In this document: positions 7,202 to 15,503 of the stretch, in pieces
How the letters are laid out: each line of letters starts with the position of its first letter
How positions within the stretch are numbered: the first letter of the stretch is position 1
Assembly (NCBI GenBank): GCA_032128395.1
Contig: JAQBGV010000196.1
Location: 1 to 37,166 of the forward strand
Source of the DNA: JAQBGV01 sp032128395
Lineage (GTDB): Bacteria > Planctomycetota > UBA8108 > UBA1146
Length of the DNA: 37,166 nucleotides
Direction of reading: 5' to 3'
Notes under the pieces: generated by a model
Databases searched by the model: none
What the model was told of the DNA's origin: nothing
Seen by the model: the letters and a program-made list of their open reading frames with translations, nothing else
Translations under genes and position numbers: made by a program

Positions 7202-7810
7202 CTACCTCGGCAAACCTTCCTGCTCGTAACCACAGAGAAGCCCCGCGATCTTTCGACCCGCCTCGGCCATCAGGGCTGTTTCGATCTCCTCGCGGCTCTG
7301 CTCGAACGAGATGAACACCTCGGTCGAATCAGGGCCCTCGGGGAATCTCAGCTGAAGGGTGCGCGCGAAACCCCGTATGCCCTGCTGGATGTCCCACACC
7401 TCGTAGTGAGCTCGAAGGTCGCCCTGGAACATTCCGACCATCTGAGGGTTTTCGAAGCTGACCTTGTCGATCTCGCCGACGATCAGGTAGTCGACCCGAG
7501 AGCGGCGACCGTAGTCGAGCCAATTCACCTCATCGGTGAGGTCGGTTCGGATCTCGTTCTGGATCGCCCGGTCCCGGATCGTCTTGAGCCCCCCGCATTC
7601 GCTCCCCATGGCGGCCTCGATCGCCTGTCCGAGGCGATTTCCTTCCTTGGACTCGTAGTGCCAGTGGTTCCCGTTGCGGAACGGGACGATCAGCACGGTC
7701 GATCCGCGGATGTCGTAGACGGGGGGGACGTACTGGTCGATGGCGCTGCAGCCGGTGAAGGCGGCCGGGAAACCGACCCCGACGAGAAGAAGTGCGAACG
7801 TGAGTCTCAT
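7202..7810 (-). CDS. lipoprotein with a CsgG/LpoB-like fold signature
   Basis: This 202-aa predicted lipoprotein of unknown function has a signal peptide running to a lipobox-like FTGC at about residues 18-21. The mature part follows the CsgG-type order: TVLIVPFRNG, a helix (GNRLGQAIEAAM), a basic RDRAIQNEI helix and VDYLIVGEIDKV. This pattern is known in curli-assembly CsgG and penicillin-binding-protein activator LpoB. Assignment to that superfamily is an inference by eye. The start is the ATG preceded by GGAGGGCC, not the open frame up to 7915, because only this start gives a proper signal peptide. It lies 170 bp downstream of the LptC/OstA-like gene on the same strand. Confidence 0.72.
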   Translation of the reverse strand: MRLTFALLLVGVGFPAAFTGCSAIDQYVPPVYDIRGSTVLIVPFRNGNHWHYESKEGNRLGQAIEAAMGSECGGLKTIRDRAIQNEIRTDLTDEVNWLDYGRRSRVDYLIVGEIDKVSFENPQMVGMFQGDLRAHYEVWDIQQGIRGFARTLQLRFPEGPDSTEVFISFEQSREEIETALMAEAGRKIAGLLCGYEQEGLPR

Positions 7811-7980
7811 CGTGCGGCCCTCCTCCGGCCTTCCCTCCTGCGACCACTCCTCGGGCAGCCGCAACGAGGCGACCCTGCTCCGGGAGCATCGCCCCTTATA
7901 GGGCGCGATCGTCACCGGATCTTCAAGGCGATCTCGGGAGAAGTCGCGAGGAGGCGGCCGGAGCTCCCTGGGTGCGGTGG

Positions 7981-10900
7981 CTACTCCTCGGAATCACCGA
8001 TCCGGTCTTCGCGACCGAAGACCTTGAGGACATCTTCGATCCTCTGGGCCGACCACTGACCCCGACTCGGCCGGTCGTTCATGATGTAGCCCTCCCCGGG
8101 ACGCCACTTGAGCTCCATCTCGTTCGTCCCCGAGTGGATCGCCTGTCCTCCGAGGAGAATCTGCACCTTCTGTCTGCCATCGCCCTGGAAGACCAGAGTG
8201 TGCTTGCTCCGGCGGAAGATCGCCCGCTGGCTCACGATCCGATAGCTGCCTCCGAGGAAGTCGACGTTGCCCCACGCTCGCGCCTCATCGATCGGCATCG
8301 GCGAAACACCGGGGGCGAGAGGCTCTCTCGTCCCCGAGAGGCCGAGCAATAGATTGTCGGCGCGGATCGTGAAGGCTTCGGGGCGCATCGTGTCTCCGCG
8401 GCCCCCTTCGTCGATGTGGATATTCGCGCTGAGCACATCGATGAAGAGCACTTCGATGCGATCGCTCATCCCCGCGCGTTCGGGAGCGGGTCGGATGAGC
8501 AGGACTTCGCGGGCGACCAACTCATCCCGAGGCTTCGTGCCCCGATAGAGCGTTTGCAGACCCTGGCCGCCGGGGGAGTACACCCTCAGGCGCTCGGTCC
8601 TCGCGTCCCACTCGGCGACATCTCCGCGAAACTCGATCTCGCTCTCCGCCTGGGTGAGGACCACCTTGTCCCCGGCCACGATCTTCTCGAGCGCGAGCGC
8701 GTCCTCCTCCCCATCCTCGCGGAAGAACACCTCGAACGACCCCGAGGTGATGTCCCAAGGGAGGCTCGAGTACTCCACCGCCCCCTTGCCCGGGACCGAG
8801 CCCTGATGCAGCCGCGCCCGCGTCTCCCCTTCCAGGAGGAGGCGACGATCTGCGGAGTAGTAGACCAGGCTCTGCGCGGTGATCTCGTCGGGACCCTCGG
8901 GACCGCGGTAGATCACGCGTTGGCGGCCGCGACCGAGGAGTCGAATCACCCCCTCGACCGAGTCCCACGCCAGTTCATCGCCCAGTGCGCGGAACGACCC
9001 CTCCTCGATCTGCAGCGTCCCCTGAGTGTCCGACCACCCCCTCGCGCCCAAGATCTCACCGGCCCGCAGAACGGTGGGGCTCGCCGGAGGAACCGTCTTC
9101 GGGAGCGCTGCGCCGGGTGGGCGAAGGGTCACCTCGAGGTGGTCCCCGTCGATCGTCACCGGCCGCGGGGCGGGACCTTCGCCTCGGCTCGGAGCGGAGC
9201 GATGAGCGACGCAGTGAACTTCCCCATCGCCCCGTGCCACCCACGTCTCGAGTGAGAAGACGATCTCACGCCCGGAGATCTCGGCCCGGTCCTCGAAGGT
9301 GAGTGTCTGCCGACCATCCCCGAACGCGCGGATCCGACCCTGCGGGCCATCCCAATCGATCGCGTCCGCCTGAACCCGGAAGCTCTCCTCGGAGTGGTGA
9401 TCGAGCACGAGCGGCGCCTCGCCGCGCCATGCCTCGATCTGTGAGAGCCGGTGGTTCTCGTCGAAGCTGAGCTGGACCCGCTCCGCGGTGACGTGAGTTT
9501 CGTCGTCCGTCCCCGGCTCGAGCCATTTCGGCCACACCCCCTCGGCACCGATCGGGGGGTCGAAAACGGAGACATCGACCGCGCCTTCGAAAACCAACTC
9601 GGGGCGAGTGAGCATCAAGTCGATCCGGTCCGCGTGAGCTCGGTTGCGCCCTTCACGGAAGTCGGGGCGCAAGGCGCCATCCTGATCTCCGGAGAGCACA
9701 CGAATCGCTCCGAGCCCCGGCTCGTAGAGCATCTCTCCCCCGAGCAGGAGCGCTCCACCCTCGCGATCCTCGCGGATCGTCACTCGTTCCCCCTTGGCGG
9801 CGAGAGCACGGAAGAGCTTCAACTGCTGTCCTCGAGCCCCTCGGTCGTAGCGGAGTTCGGCGCGGTCCCCTCCGAGGATCCACTTGCCACCGACGCGCCG
9901 CTCGAACTCGCCGTCGCCGTCCCCGGCGGTGAGGGCATCCCCGCGCACATGGGCCTCGATGCCATCGATGAGCCAGCAGATCCCCTGATCCGGCAGGATG
10001 CGGGCCCGACCCGCGCGGAACTCCCCCAGCTCCCCGATGATCCGCACGTCCCCGCTCAGTACTGCCTCCTGGTCCCCGTCCGACCAAACCAGTTCACTCC
10101 CCTCGACCCGATATCCCTCGGTGAGGTGGACCTGGACCGGCTCGTTCACTCGCGTCGCGATGAGGCGGGTCACCCTGCGACTCTCCGAATCGAGCTCGAG
10201 TCGGAGCCGTTCGCAGCGAAATCGGTTCTCCGGGAGGTCCTTCGGATCGGGCGGATCGAGTGAGGTGTCCGCGGCAACCTGGTAGATCTGCACGGGCCCC
10301 TCGAAGATCGCGGCACCGGTCGCGGTGTCGATGTGCATCGGTCCTTCGCTGAAGAGATGCACGCGGCTCTTCTCCTTGTCCCCGGATTCGCCTTGCAGAA
10401 GAGCTCCACCGCGGAAGCCCAAAATGCTGCCCTCGGCATCGGAGGAGAGCGCGACGACCAGAGGCGGCTCGATGCGGATGTCGCTCAATCCCTCGCGACC
10501 ATCGATCTGCGCCTCGAACCCGTTCTGTCCGCGCAGGGTCACCGCCGGATACTCGATCTGGACCGGCTTTTCCCCGGTGAGATGTGCGAGGTCCTCAGAG
10601 GGCCAGGTCAGGAGCACATCGTGGGTGTCGAACACCGGATATCCCTGGCTCCCCTCACCGTGGATCGCCCCCTTCAGGGTCACGGCATCGCCGGTCGACT
10701 TCACACCAGGGTCGTAGACGACCAGTTCGGCCCCAAGCGTGAACACCTCCTCCGCGGTGGTGACCACCTCACCGGCGGGGTAGAGCGGGATCTCGAGCTT
10801 GGCATCGCGGAGCATCTTGGGCTTGTCCATGCTCTCTGCGTTGGGAGTGAGCAACAGCTCGCCCGGCCCCTCGATCTCCCCACGCAGCGTGAACTGCAGG

Positions 10901-11100
10901 CGACCGCGGTCGTAGTCGTGCTTGTGGTACGTGATCAGCTTCTCACCCGCGGCGGGGTGCTCCGGGGCCTCCATCCGACCCCAAGACTCGCCATCCCGGG
11001 AGGAACTCCCCTGAAAGAGCTTGCCGAACTGTCCGGTCAAGAGCAGGAACATCACGAGTCCGACGGAGAACACTGCTAGAAAAAAGCTGAATCTCTTCAC
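7981..11100 (-). CDS. giant LptC/OstA-like LPS-transport protein
   Basis: This 1039-aa protein is probably an inner-membrane-anchored component of the LPS-export bridge. Residues 5-24 form a single transmembrane anchor. The next 180 residues resemble LptC (RLQFTLRGEIEGPGELLLTP, later DAVTLKGAIHGEG). The remainder repeats OstA/LptA-type beta-jellyroll segments, such as VYYSADRRLLLEGETRARL and AIDWDGPQGRIRAFGDGRQ. Canonical LptC and LptA are each about 180-200 aa, so this is several times larger. The GTG start has GAGGAGGTGAG upstream and overlaps the kdsC stop codon (GTGA). The kdsC-lptC order matches the proteobacterial kdsC-lptC-lptA-lptB cluster. No lptB follows here. Its contact partners and whether it reaches the outer membrane are inferences. 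Confidence 0.8.
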   Translation of the reverse strand: MKRFSFFLAVFSVGLVMFLLLTGQFGKLFQGSSSRDGESWGRMEAPEHPAAGEKLITYHKHDYDRGRLQFTLRGEIEGPGELLLTPNAESMDKPKMLRDAKLEIPLYPAGEVVTTAEEVFTLGAELVVYDPGVKSTGDAVTLKGAIHGEGSQGYPVFDTHDVLLTWPSEDLAHLTGEKPVQIEYPAVTLRGQNGFEAQIDGREGLSDIRIEPPLVVALSSDAEGSILGFRGGALLQGESGDKEKSRVHLFSEGPMHIDTATGAAIFEGPVQIYQVAADTSLDPPDPKDLPENRFRCERLRLELDSESRRVTRLIATRVNEPVQVHLTEGYRVEGSELVWSDGDQEAVLSGDVRIIGELGEFRAGRARILPDQGICWLIDGIEAHVRGDALTAGDGDGEFERRVGGKWILGGDRAELRYDRGARGQQLKLFRALAAKGERVTIREDREGGALLLGGEMLYEPGLGAIRVLSGDQDGALRPDFREGRNRAHADRIDLMLTRPELVFEGAVDVSVFDPPIGAEGVWPKWLEPGTDDETHVTAERVQLSFDENHRLSQIEAWRGEAPLVLDHHSEESFRVQADAIDWDGPQGRIRAFGDGRQTLTFEDRAEISGREIVFSLETWVARGDGEVHCVAHRSAPSRGEGPAPRPVTIDGDHLEVTLRPPGAALPKTVPPASPTVLRAGEILGARGWSDTQGTLQIEEGSFRALGDELAWDSVEGVIRLLGRGRQRVIYRGPEGPDEITAQSLVYYSADRRLLLEGETRARLHQGSVPGKGAVEYSSLPWDITSGSFEVFFREDGEEDALALEKIVAGDKVVLTQAESEIEFRGDVAEWDARTERLRVYSPGGQGLQTLYRGTKPRDELVAREVLLIRPAPERAGMSDRIEVLFIDVLSANIHIDEGGRGDTMRPEAFTIRADNLLLGLSGTREPLAPGVSPMPIDEARAWGNVDFLGGSYRIVSQRAIFRRSKHTLVFQGDGRQKVQILLGGQAIHSGTNEMELKWRPGEGYIMNDRPSRGQWSAQRIEDVLKVFGREDRIGDSEE

Positions 11101-11648
11101 CGACTCACCTCCTCGATGATGCGATCCCAGTCGCCGCGGGCCCTCAGGATCCACTCGCAGACCTCCCGGACCGCCCCGGCGCCCCCGGGGAGATGGGTCA
11201 CCGCCACCGCCGCGGCTTTCACCTCTGGGATCGCGTTCGCGACGGCAACCGGGAGCCCGACCCGCCGCATCGGAGCCAGATCGATCCAGTCATCCCCGAC
11301 GTAGACGGTGCGATCGAAACGCACGCCGAGCGCCGCCACGATCTCATCCACCTTGGGAGCCTTCTGGAGCACCCCGGAGTAGGCGTGATCGATCGAGAGC
11401 TCTCGCGCCCTGACGTCGACCACTCCACTCTTCCTCCCAGAAATCAGGGCGACCGGCACGCCTGCGCGTCGGAGCAGGTGCACCCCGGTGCCGTCGGGGA
11501 CGAAGAAGCGCTTCCGCTCCCGCCCGTCGGCGTCGAGCGAGATCGTGTTGTCGGTGAGCACCCCATCGACATCCAAGATCAGAAGGTCTGGGGGGGCGGC
11601 GATGAAGGGGGCCGGGGGTATGCGACCGGGGAGTGGAGCTTCCTGCAT
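11097..11648 (-). CDS. kdsC: 3-deoxy-D-manno-octulosonate 8-phosphate phosphatase
   Basis: This 183-aa C0-type HAD phosphatase removes phosphate from Kdo-8-P, the step before CMP-Kdo formation in LPS core synthesis. All four HAD motifs are present: LDVDGVLTDN (25-34, nucleophile D26 and acid D28), ISGRKS, the Lys of KAPKVDEI and VGDDWIDL. Its length equals that of typical KdsC. The start is ATG at 11648. The frame stays open to 12194, but that part lacks conserved features and overlaps the gene on the other strand. Its last codons overlap the GTG of the LPS-transport gene by 4 bp, indicating coupling. Confidence 0.92.
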   Translation of the reverse strand: MQEAPLPGRIPPAPFIAAPPDLLILDVDGVLTDNTISLDADGRERKRFFVPDGTGVHLLRRAGVPVALISGRKSGVVDVRARELSIDHAYSGVLQKAPKVDEIVAALGVRFDRTVYVGDDWIDLAPMRRVGLPVAVANAIPEVKAAAVAVTHLPGGAGAVREVCEWILRARGDWDRIIEEVSR

Positions 11649-11948
11649 CGATGCCTGTCCGCCCGCGGCGCCCAGTCCGGGAGTCCGGGTTCGGGGTCTT
11701 CGAGTGGGGGGCACGCACCAGACCGTTGCCCCGCCGGCTCGCACAGTTTCGACGGCCCTCTGGGGATGGCAAGGGGAAGTCCTCGGGAGCGGCCCCTTGC
11801 GCCGAGCCGATCGGGGGGATAGGTCTCTTGGCGGCTCCATCATGCTCGCTGACGGATATCCGATCCAGACGTAGGATCTTCTGAGCCTTCGAGGACGAGC
11901 CTTCGAGGACGAGCTTTCGAGGAGAGTGTTTCTCGGGGAGGAAGAGTG
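11649..11948. other. 300-bp divergent intergenic region
   Basis: This spacer separates kdsC (minus) from the dockerin-like gene (plus). It must contain both promoters, though no convincing hexamers were found. It includes three 14-bp tandem repeats close to the plus-strand gene. Confidence 0.5.
11883..11924. repeat. three 14-bp tandem repeats
   Basis: GAGCCTTCGAGGAC occurs at 11883-11896 and 11897-11910, and a third copy with two changes (GAGCTTTCGAGGAG) at 11911-11924. The array ends 24 bp before the ATG of the dockerin-like gene, so it would lie in that gene's leader or promoter. Confidence 0.8.
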
Positions 11949-12818
11949 ATGCAAAGGGAAGTCCTCTGGAGGAAGAGCACAGGGATCCCGGGCGGGCGGG
12001 TCGCCACCCTCGCGGTGCTCATCGGCCTGCTCTTCTGCGCTGACCTCTCCGCGCAGGTCATCGACCCCGACTTCACGCTCCACTTCACTCCCGGGGTGAC
12101 GGGTTCGAGCGGCTCGGTGCAGACCGTCGAGTGTCTCCTCGACGTCTGGCCCACCGGAGAACCCCTCGCGGGGTGGTCTCTCGGCGTCTGCCACGATGAC
12201 ACGATCGTCGCCCCGGTCGCGACCGCACCCGGGCCGGCTCTCGCCACGATGAACAACGGCTTCCCGGTCGCCTTCGATGCGACCGAGTTCGAGGTCTCAC
12301 TCGGCGTGACTCAGGGCGTGGTGATCTGCTTCACCACCTGTGCTCCGTTGAATCCGCCGTTGACGAATCTCGTCCTGGTTTCTATCGACTACTCCCTCAT
12401 CGGGGCGCATGGGGCCACGACGGAACTCCTCTATTGCAACACGGTCGCGATCAGCGGCAACCCGGTGCCGACCCTCTTGGTGACCCAGGCCGCGGGGTCA
12501 CGGATCCCGGTCACCGATCCAGGGCCGGTTTCGATCATCAACATCGCGTTTCGGCGTGCGGACTGCGATGCGGACGGCTTGGTGACGATCTCCGACGCGG
12601 TCACCCTCCTCAGCGTCCTCTTCGGGCCCGTCGACACCCTGACCTGTCACGATTCCTGCGACTCGACCGACGATGGCGTTCTGAACATCACGGATCCGAT
12701 CCACTTGCTCGGCTACCTCTTCACCTCGAGCGCAGCGCCTCCGCCCCCGTTCCCCGACTGTGGGCCGGACCCCACCCCAGATCCACTCGAGTGCGGGTTG
12801 TCGACCGTAGGCTGCTAG
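11949..12818 (+). CDS. secreted protein with C-terminal dockerin-like EF-hand pair
   Basis: This 289-aa exported protein has a signal peptide (hydrophobic TLAVLIGLLFCADLSA, cleavage near AQ at about 36-37). A beta-rich region of about 160 residues resembles a cohesin-like or adhesion domain. The C-terminus has two calcium-loop units: DCDADGLVTISDAVTLLSVLF and CDSTDDGVLNITDPIHLLGYL. Each has the D-x-D/T-x-D-G-x-x-x-x-x-D pattern of dockerin type I repeats. Cysteines bracket the units and could form disulfides. Such Cys-flanked dockerin-like tails are frequent in planctomycete surface proteins. The start is ATG at 11949, 8 nt after GGGGAGG; GTG at 11946 is possible. The partner is unknown. Confidence 0.78.
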   Translation: MQREVLWRKSTGIPGGRVATLAVLIGLLFCADLSAQVIDPDFTLHFTPGVTGSSGSVQTVECLLDVWPTGEPLAGWSLGVCHDDTIVAPVATAPGPALATMNNGFPVAFDATEFEVSLGVTQGVVICFTTCAPLNPPLTNLVLVSIDYSLIGAHGATTELLYCNTVAISGNPVPTLLVTQAAGSRIPVTDPGPVSIINIAFRRADCDADGLVTISDAVTLLSVLFGPVDTLTCHDSCDSTDDGVLNITDPIHLLGYLFTSSAAPPPPFPDCGPDPTPDPLECGLSTVGC

Positions 12819-12856
12819 CGCAATACCCCCCCCTTGTGGGAGCAGGGGCGCGCACC

Positions 12857-13960
12857 CTACGGTGAGGCAGCCCCCTCTTCGAGAAATCTCAGCATCGCTG
12901 CGATCACCGGGTTCCGCACGGCTGGGATCTCATTCAGCAGCAAGTGTTCTCCCCGGGTGAATCGGATCACCTGGGCGTCCGGAAACTTGCTCTCGAGGAA
13001 CGCGACATTGAACTTCGCATCGACGGTGTCGTCGCGATCCCCCTGGAGGACTAGCATCCGCCCCGAGATCGGTTCGAGGCCCGCGATGCGCTGCTCCCAC
13101 GCGCGGAGTGCGTAGTACCAGCCCAGGGGAAACCGATCGAACTGGAGCGGGTCCACCGCCCGGGCGCGCACGAACTCGGGATCGGAAGAACCGGTCGGCG
13201 ATCTCCGCGGAACCGAATCGACGAACCACCCGACCACCGCCGCGCCAAATTTCGAGGGTCCCCAGTGCTTCGAGTGGACGAGCGGAGCGACCAACACCGT
13301 GCTCTGAAACGGGTTCTCGCGTCCGCTGAGGAGCAGATCGATCACCGCGGGGCAGCCGGCGCTGTGCCCGACGAACGATATCGGCGAAGGGACTCCCTCC
13401 CGCACCCCCTCGAGCACATCCCGGAGCGCCTCGCGATAGTCCGCGAAGTCCTCGATCTCCGCGCGCGGGCCGCTCGAAAGTCCGTGCCCCGGGAGGTCGA
13501 ACGCGACCACCGCGTAACCCGCTCCGATCAGATCTCCGATCGTGAGCCCGTGGGTCCCGACGTGGTCGTAGTAGCCGTGGAGCAGGAGAACGGTCTCCTT
13601 GGCGCCGGCGGGGAGGTAGACGTGGACCGAGAGCGTCGACGCGCCGGACCGAAGAGTTCCGAAGTGATGGGGGACGCCGACGGGATCGAGACCGTACTCG
13701 CGGAAGTACTCGCTCTCGGCGCTCGTCTGGGAAGGACCAGTGGAGAGCGCGAGCGGTCGGAGCCCGCCCTTCACCTCCGGGAGGATCACCGCGAGACGGG
13801 CGCGAAGCGCCTCCGAGGCAGCATCTCCTCGACTGGACAATCCAGAGCACCCCCCGACCACGAAGATGGACAGTGCCACGACTCCCCAAGTCCGGACGGA
13901 TCGCAGTGAGGCGGCTCGAACCACCCGCGCGAAATTGCGGGGGCGATGGATGGCGTGCAT
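12857..13960 (-). CDS. alpha/beta-hydrolase lipoprotein (monoacylglycerol-lipase-like)
   Basis: This 367-aa predicted lipoprotein hydrolase of the Hydrolase_4/lysophospholipase type acts on ester substrates outside the cytoplasm. A long basic N-terminus precedes a signal helix and the lipobox VGGC. The oxyanion segment VLLLHGYYDHVGTHG comes next, then GHGLSSG, the nucleophile elbow GHSAG, acid Asp in QGDRDDTVD and His in RGEHLLLNE. The catalytic triad is therefore complete. The ATG at 13960 has GGAG 7 nt upstream and is preferred; TTG at 13990 would add ten residues. It diverges from scpA across 145 bp. The exact substrate is unknown. Confidence 0.83.
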   Translation of the reverse strand: MHAIHRPRNFARVVRAASLRSVRTWGVVALSIFVVGGCSGLSSRGDAASEALRARLAVILPEVKGGLRPLALSTGPSQTSAESEYFREYGLDPVGVPHHFGTLRSGASTLSVHVYLPAGAKETVLLLHGYYDHVGTHGLTIGDLIGAGYAVVAFDLPGHGLSSGPRAEIEDFADYREALRDVLEGVREGVPSPISFVGHSAGCPAVIDLLLSGRENPFQSTVLVAPLVHSKHWGPSKFGAAVVGWFVDSVPRRSPTGSSDPEFVRARAVDPLQFDRFPLGWYYALRAWEQRIAGLEPISGRMLVLQGDRDDTVDAKFNVAFLESKFPDAQVIRFTRGEHLLLNEIPAVRNPVIAAMLRFLEEGAASP

Positions 13961-14105
13961 CCCGTCGCTCCGATCGTCAGCCCGCGGCAACGGTCCCGGA
14001 GAATACTCGATCGTGGGCCCGAGGACGGGGGTGATCCGATTTCCTGCCCCCTCGAACGTGGTATCGTGAGGCCCGCAGCGGCGGCACGCTGCCGGAGGAA
14101 GAGCG

Positions 14106-15503
14106 ATGCTCTACGGTCGACGGCCAGGAGAGGGGGACGCGGCTTCCTCATCGGGGCCAGACCCAGCGCTTCCGAGTCCAGCGCTTCCGAGTCCAGCGGA
14201 TTCGAGTTCGCACGGTGAACCGGCCCATCCCGACCTCCCCGATCCCTCTGCCCCCGATCCCTCTGCCCCCGATGTTCCCGAAGAGCCGAATCCGGACGAG
14301 CCGAGTGAGCCGGAGCCTTCTCCGATCCATCCCGATTACCCGGGGCCGGATGACCCGGACGATGACGATGATGATGGCGAGGAGGGTGATGACGAAGACG
14401 ATGAAGGGCCCAACCCCCTCTCGCCGAATGCCCGCGGCCTCGATCCGGTGTTCGCCCGTCGTCTCGGGGTGTCGCTCGGCAGTGATGATTCGCCGAACAG
14501 TTCACGGTCGACGCGCGACTCCGCGCGACGGAGAGTCGCTCCGGTCCCCGCCGATCGCGGGTTCCGCTCGAGCGATGAGGGTGGATCCGACCAGACTTCA
14601 CCGGACCGGCTCGTCGCGAGCGGAGGGAACCCGAGTGCCGGGGCATTCACCGCAGCACTCTCCGAAACTGTGCGTTCTGAAACTGTGCGTTCTGAAACTG
14701 TGCGTTCTGAAACTGTACGTTCCAAGTCCGGGGTGGCCGAAGCGGCCAACGGCGTTGCGGAGTTCCGCCCCGATCTCGGGAGCTTCAGCGGCCCGCTCGA
14801 GCTGCTGCTCTACCTGATCCACAAGGCCGAAGTCGACATCTTCGACATCCCGATCGCCCGCCTCCTCGATCAGTTCCTCGGCCACGTCCGGCGCGACGGG
14901 GCGAGTGGTCGGCTCGATCTGCAGCAGATCGGCGATTACCTCGTGATGGCAGCGCGCCTGATGGAGATCAAGTCGCGCATGCTCCTGCCGAACGAGATCG
15001 AGGACGACGAGGACCTGCTCGAGGCCGAGGTCGAGGACCCGCGCTGGTCTCTCGTGAAACAGCTCCTCGAGTTTCGCGAGACGAAGGAACGCGCGCAGCT
15101 CCTCGAGGCCGCTCACCGCAGCCGCTCCCAGTGCTTCGAGCGGATCGCCACGGACTTTCCGCCCCCCGAGCCGGGGAGTCTCGACCTCAAGGAGGCGAGC
15201 CATCACGATCTCTGCTCGGCGTTCCAGCGGGTGCTGGACCTCCTCCGTGAGCGCGACTCGGTGCGTATCGTGCCCGGCGAGGAGATGCCGATCGAAGATG
15301 CGATGGCGGGGATCCGCGAGCGATTGCTCGCCTGCTACGGGCATCGCCTTCCGTTCACGGAGATCTTCCCACCGGAGCTCGGGCTGCGCGGCATGATCAG
15401 CTACTTCCTCGGCATCCTCGAACTCACCCGCCTTCGTCATCTCCGACTCGAGCAGTCCGACGACTTCGGCGAGATTCTGGTGATCCTGCGCGAGGTCGGA
15501 TGA
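14106..15503 (+). CDS. scpA: segregation and condensation protein A with long acidic extension
   Basis: This 465-aa kleisin closes the SMC ring and helps compact and separate chromosomes. The kleisin part starts near residue 217 (FRPDLGSFSGPLELLLYLIHKAEVDI, then DIPIARLLDQFL) and continues through YLVMAARLMEIKSRMLLP to the C-terminal winged helix (TEIFPPELGLRGMISYFLGILEL). A normal ScpA is about 240-270 aa. The first 215 residues are low-complexity: Pro/Ser/Asp repeats, an Asp/Glu block near 78-100, and four SETVR units. Several parts are coded by exact 15-bp repeats. The ATG has CGGAGGA 5' of it. The stop overlaps the fmt ATG (ATGA). The partner gene scpB is not in the window. Confidence 0.92.
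   Translation: MLYGRRPGEGDAASSSGPDPALPSPALPSPADSSSHGEPAHPDLPDPSAPDPSAPDVPEEPNPDEPSEPEPSPIHPDYPGPDDPDDDDDDGEEGDDEDDEGPNPLSPNARGLDPVFARRLGVSLGSDDSPNSSRSTRDSARRRVAPVPADRGFRSSDEGGSDQTSPDRLVASGGNPSAGAFTAALSETVRSETVRSETVRSETVRSKSGVAEAANGVAEFRPDLGSFSGPLELLLYLIHKAEVDIFDIPIARLLDQFLGHVRRDGASGRLDLQQIGDYLVMAARLMEIKSRMLLPNEIEDDEDLLEAEVEDPRWSLVKQLLEFRETKERAQLLEAAHRSRSQCFERIATDFPPPEPGSLDLKEASHHDLCSAFQRVLDLLRERDSVRIVPGEEMPIEDAMAGIRERLLACYGHRLPFTEIFPPELGLRGMISYFLGILELTRLRHLRLEQSDDFGEILVILREVG
14163..14207 (+). repeat. 15-bp repeats in scpA (PALPS units)
   Basis: CCAGCGCTTCCGAGT occurs at 14163-14177 and 14178-14192, with a third diverged copy at 14193-14207. The units keep the scpA frame. Confidence 0.85.
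14241..14270 (+). repeat. 15-bp repeats in scpA (DPSAP units)
   Basis: GATCCCTCTGCCCCC is present twice in tandem (14241-14255 and 14256-14270). It encodes DPSAP twice and is followed by a degenerate DVPEE. Confidence 0.85.
14661..14720 (+). repeat. 15-bp minisatellite in scpA (SETVR x4)
   Basis: Four units of TCTGAAACTGTGCGT lie at 14661-14675, 14676-14690, 14691-14705 and 14706-14720. Units 1 and 4 each carry one base change. They encode SETVR four times, just before the conserved ScpA domain. Their codon use is less GC-rich than that of the surrounding gene. Confidence 0.95.
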
